A stretch of 45,747 nucleotides of DNA from positions 1 through 45,747 of the forward strand of contig JAHEKH010000011.1 in NCBI GenBank assembly GCA_024638445.1. Reading direction: 5' to 3'. This DNA comes from Gammaproteobacteria bacterium. GTDB taxonomy: Bacteria; Pseudomonadota; Gammaproteobacteria; Steroidobacterales; JABDKV01. The position numbers and the translations under genes are program-made. Positions within the stretch are counted from its first letter, which is position 1; each line of letters opens with the position of its first letter. The notes under the pieces are model-generated. The model did no database searches and was not told the origin of the DNA. It saw only the letters and a list, made by a program, of their open reading frames with translations. Below are positions 9,095 through 19,800 of this stretch, one piece after another.

Positions 9095-9955
9095 TCAGAC
9101 TGCCGCCGCGCCGCCCACGATTTCCGAAATTTCCTGGGTAATCGCCGCCTGCCGGGCCTTGTTGTAGACCAGCTGCAGCTGATTGATGATCTCGCCGGCA
9201 TTGTCGGTAGCGGCCTTCATCGCCACCATCCGCGCCGCCTGCTCCGATGCAATGTTCTCCAGTGCACCGCGATAAACCCGCGCCTCGATGTAACGCATCA
9301 ACACGCCGTCGAGCAGCTCGCGGGCGCCGGGCTCGTAAATATAGTCCCAGTGGTCCTGCAGCTGGCTGTCGTCCATCGGTTCGACCGGCAGCAACGTCTC
9401 GATGTGCGGCTGCTGCGTCATCGTGTTGACGAAGTCATTGAACATCAGGAACAGTCTGTCGATCCGGCCTTCGCCGTAGGCATCCAGCATGATCTTCACG
9501 GTGCCGATCAGGTCGGCCACGTGCGGCGTGTCGCCGAGATGCGTCGTCTGCGCGACGATGTTCATACCAAGCCGGCGGAAAAAGCTCACGCCCTTCTGGC
9601 CGATGAGGCACAGGTCGATCTCGACGTCCTGTTCCTGCCAGCCCTTCAGCTCGGTAATGACCCGGCGAAACAGCTGGGTATTCAGACCGCCGCAAAGCCC
9701 GCGATCGGTGGTGATGATGATCGCGCCGATCCGCTTCACTTCGCGTTCGTGCAGGAACGGGTGCTTGTAGTCCGGGTTGGCCTGCGAAATATGGCTGATC
9801 ACCCGGCGTATCCGCTGGGCATAAGGCCGCGACATTTCCATCCGGTCCTGGGTCTTGCGCATCTTGCTGGCCGAGACCATTTCCATGGCCTTGGTGATCT
9901 TCTGCGTGTTCTTGACGCTCTTGATCTTGGTGCGAATTTCCTTGCCGACGGCCAT
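9095..9955 (-). CDS. atpG: F1Fo ATP synthase gamma subunit
   Basis: The rotor shaft of F1 (286 residues). The N-terminal helix [34 protein letters not shown] is the family signature. The central Rossmann-like part contains [15 protein letters not shown], and the C-terminal helix includes [21 protein letters not shown] and the end signature [22 protein letters not shown]. Its ATG shares one base with the TGA of atpA (TGATG), so translation is coupled. Nothing in the sequence departs from the family. Confidence 0.98.
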   Translation of the reverse strand: MAVGKEIRTKIKSVKNTQKITKAMEMVSASKMRKTQDRMEMSRPYAQRIRRVISHISQANPDYKHPFLHEREVKRIGAIIITTDRGLCGGLNTQLFRRVITELKGWQEQDVEIDLCLIGQKGVSFFRRLGMNIVAQTTHLGDTPHVADLIGTVKIMLDAYGEGRIDRLFLMFNDFVNTMTQQPHIETLLPVEPMDDSQLQDHWDYIYEPGARELLDGVLMRYIEARVYRGALENIASEQAARMVAMKAATDNAGEIINQLQLVYNKARQAAITQEISEIVGGAAAV

Positions 9956-11496
9956 CAGTAGGTTCCGGAGGCCTTGAAGTTATCGATGATCGATTGCAGC
10001 TGGCCGGCGATCTCGTCGTTGTAGTCGCCGCTGGCGTCGATCGAATCGAGGGTGTCTTTGTGGTTGTCGTTGGCGAAGGCCCGCAGCGCCGCCTCGAAGT
10101 CGACCACTTTCTCTACGTCGACATCGTCGAGCGCACCCTCGTTGACCGCGTACAGCGACAGGGCCATTTCCGACACGCTGAGCGGCGAGTACTGCTTCTG
10201 CTTCATGACCTCGGTGACCCGCTGGCCGCGTTCCAGCTGCTTGCGGGTGGCTTCGTCGAGATCCGACGCAAACTGGGCGAAGGCCGCCAGCTCACGGTAC
10301 TGGGCAAGGGCCAGGCGGACACCGCCGCCGAGCTTCTTGATGATCTTGGTCTGGGCGGCGCCACCGACACGCGACACCGACAGGCCGGCGTTGATGGCCG
10401 GGCGGATACCGGCGTTGAACAGGTCCGTCTCGAGGTATATCTGGCCGTCGGTAATCGAGATCACGTTGGTCGGAATAAATGCCGACACGTCACCGGCCTG
10501 GGTCTCGATGACCGGCAGCGCGGTAAGTGACCCGGTCTGGCCCTTCACGGCACCCTTGGTGAACTCTTCGACGTACTCGGCATTGACTCGCGCAGCACGC
10601 TCCAGCAGACGCGAATGCAGGTAGAACACGTCACCGGGGAAGGCTTCGCGGCCCGGCGGGCGGCGCAGCAGCAGCGATATCTGGCGGTAGGCAACAGCGT
10701 GCTTCGACAGATCGTCATACACGATCAGTGCATCACGACCACGGTCACGGAAGTATTCGCCCATCGTGCAACCCGAGTACGGTGCGATGTACTGCAGCGA
10801 CGGTGCTTCGGACGCCGAGGCGGACACCACAATGGTGTGATCCATGGCACCGTTCTCTTCGAGCTTGCGCACCACCTGTGCAACCGTCGACGTCTTCTGG
10901 CCGATGGCGACGTAAATACAGGTCAGGTCACCGCCTTTCTGGTTGATGATCGTGTCGATGGCCACGGCGGTCTTACCCGTCTGGCGGTCACCGATGATCA
11001 GTTCGCGCTGGCCGCGGCCCACCGGCACCATCGCGTCAATCGATTTCAGACCGGTCTGCACCGGCTGGTCGACCGATTTACGCTCGATGACGCCCGGTGC
11101 AACGACCTCGATGGGGTCGCGCTGCTCGGCCTCGATCGCGCCCTTGCCGTCCAGCGGCCGACCCAGCGCGTCAACGACGCGGCCGATCAGGGCCTCGCCA
11201 ACAGGCACCTGCAGGATGCGGCCGGTGGTCTTGACCGTGTCGCCTTCCGAGATGTGCTTGTAGTCGCCCAGCACCACCGCGCCAACGGAGTCCTGCTCGA
11301 GGTTGAGCGCGACGCCGAAAGTTTCGCCAGGAAACTCCAGCATCTCGCCGTACACCGCGTCGGCCAGTCCGTGAATACGCACGATACCGTCGGTGACCAT
11401 GATCACCGTGCCGACGTTGCGCGCCTCGGCGGCGACATCGAAGCGGCGGATGCGCTCCTTGATCAGGTCGCTGATTTCGGAAGCCTTCAATGACAT
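9955..11496 (-). CDS. atpA: F1Fo ATP synthase alpha subunit
   Basis: This non-catalytic nucleotide-binding subunit of F1 has 513 residues. Motifs include [30 protein letters not shown] in the N-terminal barrel, the Walker A loop GDRQTGKTA, the Walker B segment [48 protein letters not shown], and the alpha-specific [22 protein letters not shown] and [12 protein letters not shown] segments. The length equals that of the E. coli protein. The gene lies 35 bp after atpH and overlaps atpG by one base. Confidence 0.99.
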   Translation of the reverse strand: MSLKASEISDLIKERIRRFDVAAEARNVGTVIMVTDGIVRIHGLADAVYGEMLEFPGETFGVALNLEQDSVGAVVLGDYKHISEGDTVKTTGRILQVPVGEALIGRVVDALGRPLDGKGAIEAEQRDPIEVVAPGVIERKSVDQPVQTGLKSIDAMVPVGRGQRELIIGDRQTGKTAVAIDTIINQKGGDLTCIYVAIGQKTSTVAQVVRKLEENGAMDHTIVVSASASEAPSLQYIAPYSGCTMGEYFRDRGRDALIVYDDLSKHAVAYRQISLLLRRPPGREAFPGDVFYLHSRLLERAARVNAEYVEEFTKGAVKGQTGSLTALPVIETQAGDVSAFIPTNVISITDGQIYLETDLFNAGIRPAINAGLSVSRVGGAAQTKIIKKLGGGVRLALAQYRELAAFAQFASDLDEATRKQLERGQRVTEVMKQKQYSPLSVSEMALSLYAVNEGALDDVDVEKVVDFEAALRAFANDNHKDTLDSIDASGDYNDEIAGQLQSIIDNFKASGTY

Positions 11497-11531
11497 CAGT
11501 CTTTCCTCAGTCCAGTGCCGAGCCCCAGGGC

Positions 11532-12068
11532 TCAGTTATTTAAATTGGTTGCCAGCTGCTGCAGCCGGCCGCGCAGTGAGCTGTCGATGACCAGGTCGCC
11601 GGCACGTATTACGGCGCCGCCGATAAGCGATTCGTCGACTTCGCAGTGCAGCCGCACATCGCGGCCGAGCCGAGCGCGCAGCGACTGCGCCAGCTTCGCC
11701 TTGTGTTCCTCGCTGAGCGGCGCGGCCGACGTGATGTTGACGTCGACGGTGTGCTCGGCCTCCGCGCGCAGCGCCTCGAAGCCCTCGAGAATGTCGGGCA
11801 CTGCGGCAAGCCGGCCGTTTTCCGCCAGCAGACGCACGAAATTGCGTCCCGCCTGTCCGGCACCTTCGCCCAGCGCATCGACGATGATCTGGCCGATCCT
11901 GGCGCTGCCGACGCGCGGGTCGCCGATCAAAGCGGCAACATCGCGGTCGCCGACGGCGCTCGCGACCGCCTTGAGCAGCGAGGCCCACTGGTCGAAGCTG
12001 CCATCCTCGCGGGCCAGCTCGAAAACGGCCTTCGCGTAGGGTCGTGCGGCGGTGCTGCTATCGGCCAT
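11532..12068 (-). CDS. atpH: F1Fo ATP synthase delta subunit
   Basis: The peripheral-stalk subunit linking Fo subunit b to the top of F1 (178 residues). The N-terminal motif [14 protein letters not shown] is typical, as is the C-terminal domain with [23 protein letters not shown] followed by [31 protein letters not shown]. The gene starts 3 bp after the atpF stop. Length is normal. Confidence 0.97.
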   Translation of the reverse strand: MADSSTAARPYAKAVFELAREDGSFDQWASLLKAVASAVGDRDVAALIGDPRVGSARIGQIIVDALGEGAGQAGRNFVRLLAENGRLAAVPDILEGFEALRAEAEHTVDVNITSAAPLSEEHKAKLAQSLRARLGRDVRLHCEVDESLIGGAVIRAGDLVIDSSLRGRLQQLATNLNN

Positions 12069-12071
12069 CGC

Positions 12072-12542
12072 TTAGAGCTCGTTGGCCAGTTTGCCCAGGA
12101 TGTCCTGGTGCGTGCTGGCGTCGATTTCACGCTGCAGGATTTTTTCCGCGCTCGCCACGGCGATTGCGGACACCTGGCCACGCAACTCTTCGCGCACCCG
12201 GTTGGTTTCCTGCTCGATCTCGGTGCGCGCCGCCTCGAGCTGCCGCTCGCGTTCGCGCTGACCCTCAGTACGTGCCTCATCGACAAGGGTGTTGCCGCGC
12301 TTGTTCGCCTGGTCGACAATGTCCATCGCCTGGTTGCGCGCCTCGCCGATGATCTTGTCGGCCTCCTGGCGGGCCCGCTCGAGATCGGTCTGCGCCCGTT
12401 CGCCGGCGGCCAGACCGTCGGCAATCTGCTGCCGGCGTTCTTCCAGCGCCTGCATCAGCGGTGGCCAGATGTATTTCATGCAAAAGAGCACGAACACCAG
12501 CATGGCGATGCTCTGGCCAATCAGAGTCAGGGTAATACTCAC
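12072..12542 (-). CDS. atpF: F1Fo ATP synthase b subunit
   Basis: The peripheral-stalk b subunit (156 residues) has one N-terminal membrane helix (TLIGQSIAMLVFVLFCMKYIWPPL) and a long charged coiled coil rich in Ala, Glu, Arg and Gln that dimerises and contacts delta. Conserved family features are KYIWPPLMQALEERRQQIADGL and the Ala/Glu/Arg heptads of the middle. The start is GTG at 12542, preceded by GGAG with 6-nt spacing. It lies 34 bp after atpE. Only one b gene is present, as in E. coli, rather than the b/b' pair of photosynthetic bacteria. Confidence 0.97.
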   Translation of the reverse strand: MSITLTLIGQSIAMLVFVLFCMKYIWPPLMQALEERRQQIADGLAAGERAQTDLERARQEADKIIGEARNQAMDIVDQANKRGNTLVDEARTEGQRERERQLEAARTEIEQETNRVREELRGQVSAIAVASAEKILQREIDASTHQDILGKLANEL

Positions 12543-12576
12543 CTGTCGCTCCCGTCCGGTTTAGCGTATCGGCCGC

Positions 12577-12858
<282 letters not shown>

Positions 12859-12875
12859 TTAAGGACGTAGTCCAA

Positions 12876-14149
<1,274 letters not shown>

Positions 14150-14272
14150 TCCAGGCGTTTCAAGGTCCGTTCGTCGGGTCGCTTTTTGACAACCCAAGCG
14201 ATTGATTAAATAAGATTTTCTGGAAGCGCTCTCGCTGGGCTGAGGGACCACCGATCCCGGCGCTCAGGCAAC
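14150..14272 (-). promoter_or_regulatory. Probable promoter and leader region of the atp operon
   Basis: The gap between the parB terminator and atpI must hold the atp promoter. It contains an AT-rich block on the minus strand (AAAATCTTATTTAATCAATC, about 14200-14219) that could supply a -10 element, but I see no good -35 at the right distance, so the exact promoter is not assigned. Confidence 0.35.
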
Positions 14273-14306
14273 AAAAAAGCCACGTCGGCCCGACCGGCCT
14301 GGTGGC
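14273..14306 (-). terminator. Rho-independent terminator after parB
   Basis: On the minus strand a GC-rich hairpin closed by GCCAC/GTGGC (14302-14306 with 14279-14283), with internal GGCC/GGCC pairing, is followed at once by six T residues (14278-14273). It ends the rsmG-parA-parB transcript about 140 bp after the parB stop and insulates the atp operon. Confidence 0.75.
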
Positions 14307-14443
14307 ATCTTGCTGCGGCCCGAGCACGTTCCGGGCCCCGAAAGCCGCGCAATTATAGGCACCTTGCCGAACCTTGTTCAAGGCGCGGCGACCATTCTTT
14401 TCCGCACTGGCCGGTTTGCACAGCGGGCTAACCGCGAAGGGGG

Positions 14444-15310
14444 TCAGTGGATCTTGGCAATGATGCCGTCGAGCTCGTCGAGACTGTTGTAGCGAATCTC
14501 GAGACGGCCCTTGCCGGAGGCCTGGTGGCGTACGGAGACCCGGGCGCCGAGTCTCTCGCTGAGGTTGTCTTCCAGCCGGCGAATGTCGGGGTCGGCCGCC
14601 GTCGCGCGGGCCTTGCCGGAATCGGCTTTCCTGCCCTGGAGGCGCTTGACCAGGCGTTCGGTCTCGCGAACGGACATGCCGCGTTTGGCGACATCCCGGG
14701 CGGCGGCGACCTGGGCGCTGCCGCTCAGTCCCAGTAACGCCCGGGCATGGCCCATCTCCAGCTCGCGTCTTTCCACCATGCGTGCAACGTCGTCGGACAG
14801 GTCGAGCAGCCGCAGCAGGTTGGTGACCGCGGCCCGGGAACGGCCGACGGCATCTGCGGCGGCCTGGTGGGTCATGTCGAATTCCTCGATCAGCCGGTCC
14901 AGCGCGCGGGCCTCTTCCAGCGGGTTGAGATCTTCGCGCTGGATGTTCTCGATCAGCGCCATGGCCACGGCGGCGGAATCGTCGACATCGCGGACCACGG
15001 CAGGAATCTGGTCGAGACCCGCAATCTGCGCCGCGCGCCAGCGCCGTTCGCCGGCAACGATCTCGTAACCTGCTTTCCCGCGTAGGGGCCGAATCACGAT
15101 CGGCTGCACGACGCCCTGGGCGGCGATGGAATCGGCCAACTCCTTCAGCGACTCCGGACGCATGTCGACACGCGGCTGGTACTTGCCCGGTTGCAACAGG
15201 TCGATGTCGACCGACAACAGTTCGGTGTCTTTGTCGTTTCCGGTCTCTGCTGCCGGCGTGCTCAACAACACGTCCAGTCCGCGACCGAGTCCTTTTCGTT
15301 TCGCTGCCAT
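14444..15310 (-). CDS. parB: Chromosome-partitioning protein ParB
   Basis: This 288-residue CTPase clamp binds centromere-like parS sites and directs origin segregation with ParA. The N-terminal KRKGLGRGLDVLL motif is the ParA-stimulating end. The CTP/DNA domain shows QPR, GVVQPIVIRP, GYEIVAGERRWRA (GERR at about 87-90) and ENIQREDLNPLEEA. The HTH is the QAAADAVGRSRAAVTNLLRLL region, and the C-terminal dimerisation domain follows a basic, Ala/Lys-rich linker. The ATG at 15310 is preferred over an upstream TTG at 15325 because homologues begin with the KRKGLGRGL segment. A 136-bp gap separates it from parA. I found no consensus parS site in the window. Confidence 0.96.
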   Translation of the reverse strand: MAAKRKGLGRGLDVLLSTPAAETGNDKDTELLSVDIDLLQPGKYQPRVDMRPESLKELADSIAAQGVVQPIVIRPLRGKAGYEIVAGERRWRAAQIAGLDQIPAVVRDVDDSAAVAMALIENIQREDLNPLEEARALDRLIEEFDMTHQAAADAVGRSRAAVTNLLRLLDLSDDVARMVERRELEMGHARALLGLSGSAQVAAARDVAKRGMSVRETERLVKRLQGRKADSGKARATAADPDIRRLEDNLSERLGARVSVRHQASGKGRLEIRYNSLDELDGIIAKIH

Positions 15311-15446
15311 AGGAATTCCGCCCAACCCTTACACCCTAGTCTAACCCACCGGCCGGTTGCCGCGCGTACGGGTTTTCCCCGGTGCCTGCCGCCATTGAAA
15401 TACCGCAGATCGCCGCCGGGCGCGGCTTTAGCTGCGATTACCCGGC

Positions 15447-16238
15447 TCAGGCGGTGGCGCGGGCGGCGGGGTCGTCCCCGGCGCGGCGATTGATCTCGCC
15501 GGCCAGCGCCAGGTAGGCCAGGGCGCCGCGGGAATTCTTGTCGTAATACATCGCCGGCATGCCGTAGCTGGGGGCTTCGGCCAGCCGCACGTTGCGCGGG
15601 ATGACCGTGCTGTAAACCCGGTCGCCGAAGTGCATGATCAGCTGCGACGACACTTCGTTGGAAAGGTTATTGCGCGGATCGAACATCGTGCGCAGGATGC
15701 CTTCGATTTTCAGCTGCGGGTTCACTGCCGCGGCAATCTGCTCGACCGTGCCGATCAGCGCCGAGAGGCCCTCGAGCGCGTAGTACTCGCACTGCATCGG
15801 AATCAGCACGCCTTCCGCCGCGGTGAGCGCGTTGACCGTGAGGATGTTCAGCGCCGGCGGACAATCGATAAAGATGTAGTCGTAGCGGTCGTGGATGGCT
15901 TTTAAAGCATCACGCAGCCGGCTTTCGCGACCGGCCTCATTGATCAGCCCGACCTCCGCCGCAGTCAGATCGGGGCCGGCCGGCAGGATATGAAAACCGG
16001 CCTGCTCCAGGTCGACGATGGCGTCGCCTGCCCGGGCTTCGCCGAGCAACACCTCACACACCGACACCGGCAGATCGCGCTTGTCGAGGCCACAGCCCAT
16101 GGTGGCATTGCCCTGTGGGTCGAGATCGACCAGCAGCACGCGGCGTCGTGTCGCCGCCAGCGATGCGCACAGGTTCACGCAGGTGGTGGTCTTGCCGACC
16201 CCGCCCTTCTGGTTTGCCACTGCGATGATCCTGGCCAT
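15447..16238 (-). CDS. parA: Chromosome-partitioning ATPase ParA/Soj
   Basis: This 263-residue deviant-Walker ATPase drives chromosome-origin segregation together with ParB. The N-terminal ANQKGGVGKTTT (residues 8-19) is the deviant Walker A with the signature lysine. VLLVDLDPQGNAT is the A' motif and YDYIFIDCPPALNILTVNAL the Walker B. The C-terminal RNVRLAEAPSYGMP segment is diagnostic of chromosomal Soj rather than plasmid ParA or MinD. The gene follows rsmG by 3 bp, the normal order in gammaproteobacteria. Confidence 0.97.
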   Translation of the reverse strand: MARIIAVANQKGGVGKTTTCVNLCASLAATRRRVLLVDLDPQGNATMGCGLDKRDLPVSVCEVLLGEARAGDAIVDLEQAGFHILPAGPDLTAAEVGLINEAGRESRLRDALKAIHDRYDYIFIDCPPALNILTVNALTAAEGVLIPMQCEYYALEGLSALIGTVEQIAAAVNPQLKIEGILRTMFDPRNNLSNEVSSQLIMHFGDRVYSTVIPRNVRLAEAPSYGMPAMYYDKNSRGALAYLALAGEINRRAGDDPAARATA

Positions 16239-16241
16239 CTT

Positions 16242-16886
16242 TCAGTTCTTTTCGATCACGACCACGTGCCGTTCCGCCTGCAGGCCCGGGACCTCCAGCC
16301 GGCGCTTGTCCCGCACCCGCCAGCCGGTCGGCAGCGCCCGGACTTCCTCGACCGGGTCGCGGCCCTTCATGGCCAGCAGGATTGCGTCCGGCGCGAGCAG
16401 CGGTTCGGCCAGGTTGGCCAGCCGCGGCAGCACCGCCAGGGCGCGGGCTACCACGGTATCAAAGGGTGCCGGTGGCCGGTAGTCCTCGATCCGGGCAGTC
16501 ACGATCTCCACGTTTTCCAGTCCCAGCTGCCTCGCAACGTGGCCGAGAAAGCGCGTCTTTTTGCCCCGGGAGTCCAGCAACGTGAACTGTTTTTCCGGCT
16601 GAACGATGGCCAGCGGTATCCCCGGCAGACCGGCACCGGTGCCGATATCAGCCACGCGCTTGCCGTGCAGCCACGGCAGCACCGACAGGCTGTCGAGCAG
16701 GTGATGGGTAACCTGCTGCATCGGGTCTTTGACTGCCGTGAGGTTGTATGCGCGGTTCCACTCGCCCAGCAGCGCGAGGTAATCGAGCATCGACTGTTGC
16801 GCGGCTTCGTCGACGGCGAGTCCCAGACGAGACGCGCCGTCGCGGAGGACGGCGCGCAGGTCGTTATCGGCGGGTTGCTTGCTCAA
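16242..16886 (-). CDS. rsmG: 16S rRNA (guanine-N7)-methyltransferase RsmG (GidB)
   Basis: The enzyme (214 residues) methylates N7 of G527 in 16S rRNA; its loss causes low-level streptomycin resistance. Visible signatures are WNRAYNLTAVKDP near residue 43, HHLLDSLSVLPWL, the SAM motif VADIGTGAGLPGIPLAI, the FTLLDSRGKKTRFL motif, and RALAVLPRL. The start is a TTG at 16886 that overlaps the TGA of the giant repeat-protein gene (TTGA). Normally mnmG sits at this upstream position. The overlap implies that rsmG here is translated from, or coupled to, a very long transcript unless a promoter lies inside the end of the giant gene. Confidence 0.95.
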   Translation of the reverse strand: MSKQPADNDLRAVLRDGASRLGLAVDEAAQQSMLDYLALLGEWNRAYNLTAVKDPMQQVTHHLLDSLSVLPWLHGKRVADIGTGAGLPGIPLAIVQPEKQFTLLDSRGKKTRFLGHVARQLGLENVEIVTARIEDYRPPAPFDTVVARALAVLPRLANLAEPLLAPDAILLAMKGRDPVEEVRALPTGWRVRDKRRLEVPGLQAERHVVVIEKN

Positions 16887-19800
16887 TACTTGCCGAGCGC
16901 GTTGATGAACCAGCCCTTGTGATCGTAATCGAGATCGGTCAGGTCATCGGAGAAGTCGGTGAAGTTGTAGCCGACACCGATCCGGAAGTGATCGTTGATG
17001 TGGCGATCGACCGACAACAGCCAGCCATCGCGACTGCTGCCCGCGTCGTCGGTGTCGAGCATCCGGTATTCGATCATTGCATCCCAGCGGCGGACCAGGT
17101 GATACCGGCCACGCAGTGCAAAGAAGTCGGTGGAGCTTTCGAACCACTGGCCGAAATCGCGGTCGATTCGCAGCTCGCCCTGGCGCTGTGCGACCTTGCC
17201 GCCGATTTCCCATTTCGGGTTGATCCGGTAGATGCCTTCCAGCGACACCACGTGCGAACGCTGGTCGGTGCCGCCGTCGATCTGAGCCGGCGCCGGCAGG
17301 TCATACAGGAAGGTGTACTTCGCCAGCATGTTCAGACGGCCGTCGAGCGGACGATAGGCAAAACCGACGCCGGCCTCGGTGAACACCGCGCTGTCGTCGC
17401 GATCGGTCAGCGTCTGGTCCTCGGTCTCTGAGTGGTTGACCCGGGTCAGCAGGCGCCAGTCTTCGCTCAGCTTGAGATCGAGCCGGTTGGTCGTGAGCAC
17501 CTGGCGCACGTCGGAGAACCCGTTCTCATTGCGGTACTCCGCCTTGCCGCGCCAGTTGACCCGCTCGCCGCGATAGCTCGCGCTGACGGTGCCCGCATCG
17601 CGATCGACGTTGCCCTGCGAGGTTTCCAGCTCACCCGACTGCACCGACAGGCCGATGGCCCAGCCCGGGCTCAGCTCGAAGTCGAGACCGAAAACGTGAG
17701 CAATACCGGCCTGCTCGCGTTCCTCGACGAACTGCCGTTCGTTGAACAACGTGGCCTGGTCGGTGATCCGCGAGCGATGACCCAGCGCAATCCGGGTGCC
17801 GGGTTCGCGCAGGTCGGTGCGGTCCGCGGACTGCGTGAAGGTGCCGTACACCTCGTGGCGGTCATCGAGCCGGTAGTCGAGACTCAGCAATGCGCCGTCA
17901 CCGCGGTGACCGGTGCTGTACTCGCCGTGCAGCGTGGTCTTGCCGTTCAAGTCCATGCTGATGCCGACGGTCGCCAGGTCGTTGTTGTCGTAGCGGCCGC
18001 TGTCGTTGGACAGGGTGAACTGGCCGATGCCGTAAATGGCAATCGAATCGCTGAGATCGTAGCTGTAGCGCAAGGCCATCAGCGTGCCGTCGGCGCTGCC
18101 GGTGACGCGGGTTTCCTCGACGCTGCGCAGTTCGCCCGACAGCTCGCTGCGGTCGCTCAGCGCATAGTCGACCTGCAGGCTCAGGCGCCGGTCTTCGTCG
18201 ATGGTTTCCCGTTCGACCACGCTGCCACGTGCCGACAGGTCCATGCGATCCGACAGGTGCCCGGTGAGTTCGACGCCGTACTCGGTCGTGTCGACACCCG
18301 GATCGCGGCGGGCCACCGAGAAGTTGTCGTCGGTCCGCCGGTACCAGGCGCCACCGACCCACTCGTTGTCGGTGTTCATCGCTTCGCGTGAATTGACCCG
18401 CGCCTCGACGCCCCAGGCGTCGCCTTCACGGCCGCTGCCGAGCGGCGTGGTGTCATCGAAAGTCAGGCCACCGTCAGCGGACTGGAAGCGGTCGGCCTGC
18501 GAGGCCTCGCTCTGGGCGAACTCCGCCTTCACGTAGGTGCCCTCGCCCGGCTGCCAGAGAATATCGCCGCCTAGCAGGTTGTAGTCCTCGGTGTCCCGGT
18601 TCTCGCTGACCAGCGTCGCGCCAACGGCGATATCGTCGGTGAGCCACATCTTGCCGCGGCCACCCACGGTGACCTTGTCGGGCCCGAAACCGGCCGGCAG
18701 GTACTCGTAGTCGACCAGCAGCACCAGGTCGTCACCGTCGAGCGGCGTGTCCTTGATCAGGCCGGGCGATTGAAGGCGGCTGATCTGCATCAGCGGCCGC
18801 GACAGGATGATGCGGCCCTGCAGTTCGTCGACTTCGTAATCGATACCGCGCTGAAGCGTAATGAGATCGCGCACCCGGTCGCTGTCGCGATCGCGCACTT
18901 CGATCCACGCCTTTTCGCTGCCCGGCAGGATGTCCTGGTGTTTCAGGTAGTACAGGCTGCCGCCGGTGCCGATGAACTCCGAGTGACCGAAGGCGGTCTG
19001 CGCCTCGGACACGAATGCCAGCGCCTCGGTCTTTGCCTCGCCCTTCGAGGTGACCCTGAGGCTCTCGTGACGGAGATGCGCGCCGTACAGGCTGCGGTTG
19101 TACTGGGCGAATTCCGTGCCGGTGAATCCGGTGTGGAAATTACCCCAGGTCGCGCTGGAACGATCCCAGTCGGCGCGGAAGTAGAACCGGCCCTGGGTGT
19201 CGGTGTCGCTGTAGGTCGTCGAGTCGTCACCGTACACCGGGTAGTAGCGGTCCGGGTCGAGCCGGCGCAGCACGTTGCGTGGATCTTTGTCGAAGAGATT
19301 GCTGAACAGGTCGCCGATCTCTTCTTCCTGGCTGTCCATCTGCGCGGTGATCAGGTACTTGCCTTTGATCTTGCCCTTGAGATAGAAGGCGATCCGCCCT
19401 TCGACGAGGAAATCGTCGTCATAACGATCGTCCGCGGCCAGCGGCTCGATGCTGCCGGAAATACTGCTGTCGGACAGCGTGAGATCGGCCAGCGCCACCA
19501 GGAAAATGTGCCTGCCGCTTACTTCGACCGGGACCTTCTGGCGGTCGGTCACCCGGCCGTCGGCATCCACGAGCTCGACATCGAAGTCGTGCCGGCCGAC
19601 CGGCACGAGGTACTCCACGGCATAGCGGCCGCTCGTGTCCAGCGGTACCGGCTGGCCGTCGATCCGCAGCGCGGTGTTGCCGCCGATGTCCTGGCCGTGA
19701 ATCCGCACGCGGCTGCCGTTGACCGGGATACGCTGCAGACGCAGGTCGCTGCGGCCGTAAACGGCCTCGAGTGCATGCGCCGACGACTGTGCCACGGCCA

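Noticed and set aside
14150-14443. A replication origin (DnaA boxes) near the rsmG-parAB-atp genes
   Set aside because: I see no cluster of TTATCCACA-type boxes or an AT-rich unwinding region; the neighbouring dnaA/rpmH/yidC genes are also absent.
14150-16260. A parS centromere site near parAB
   Set aside because: I looked for the palindromic TGTTYCACGTGRAACA-type sequence here and at CACGTG cores elsewhere in the window; none has matching flanks.
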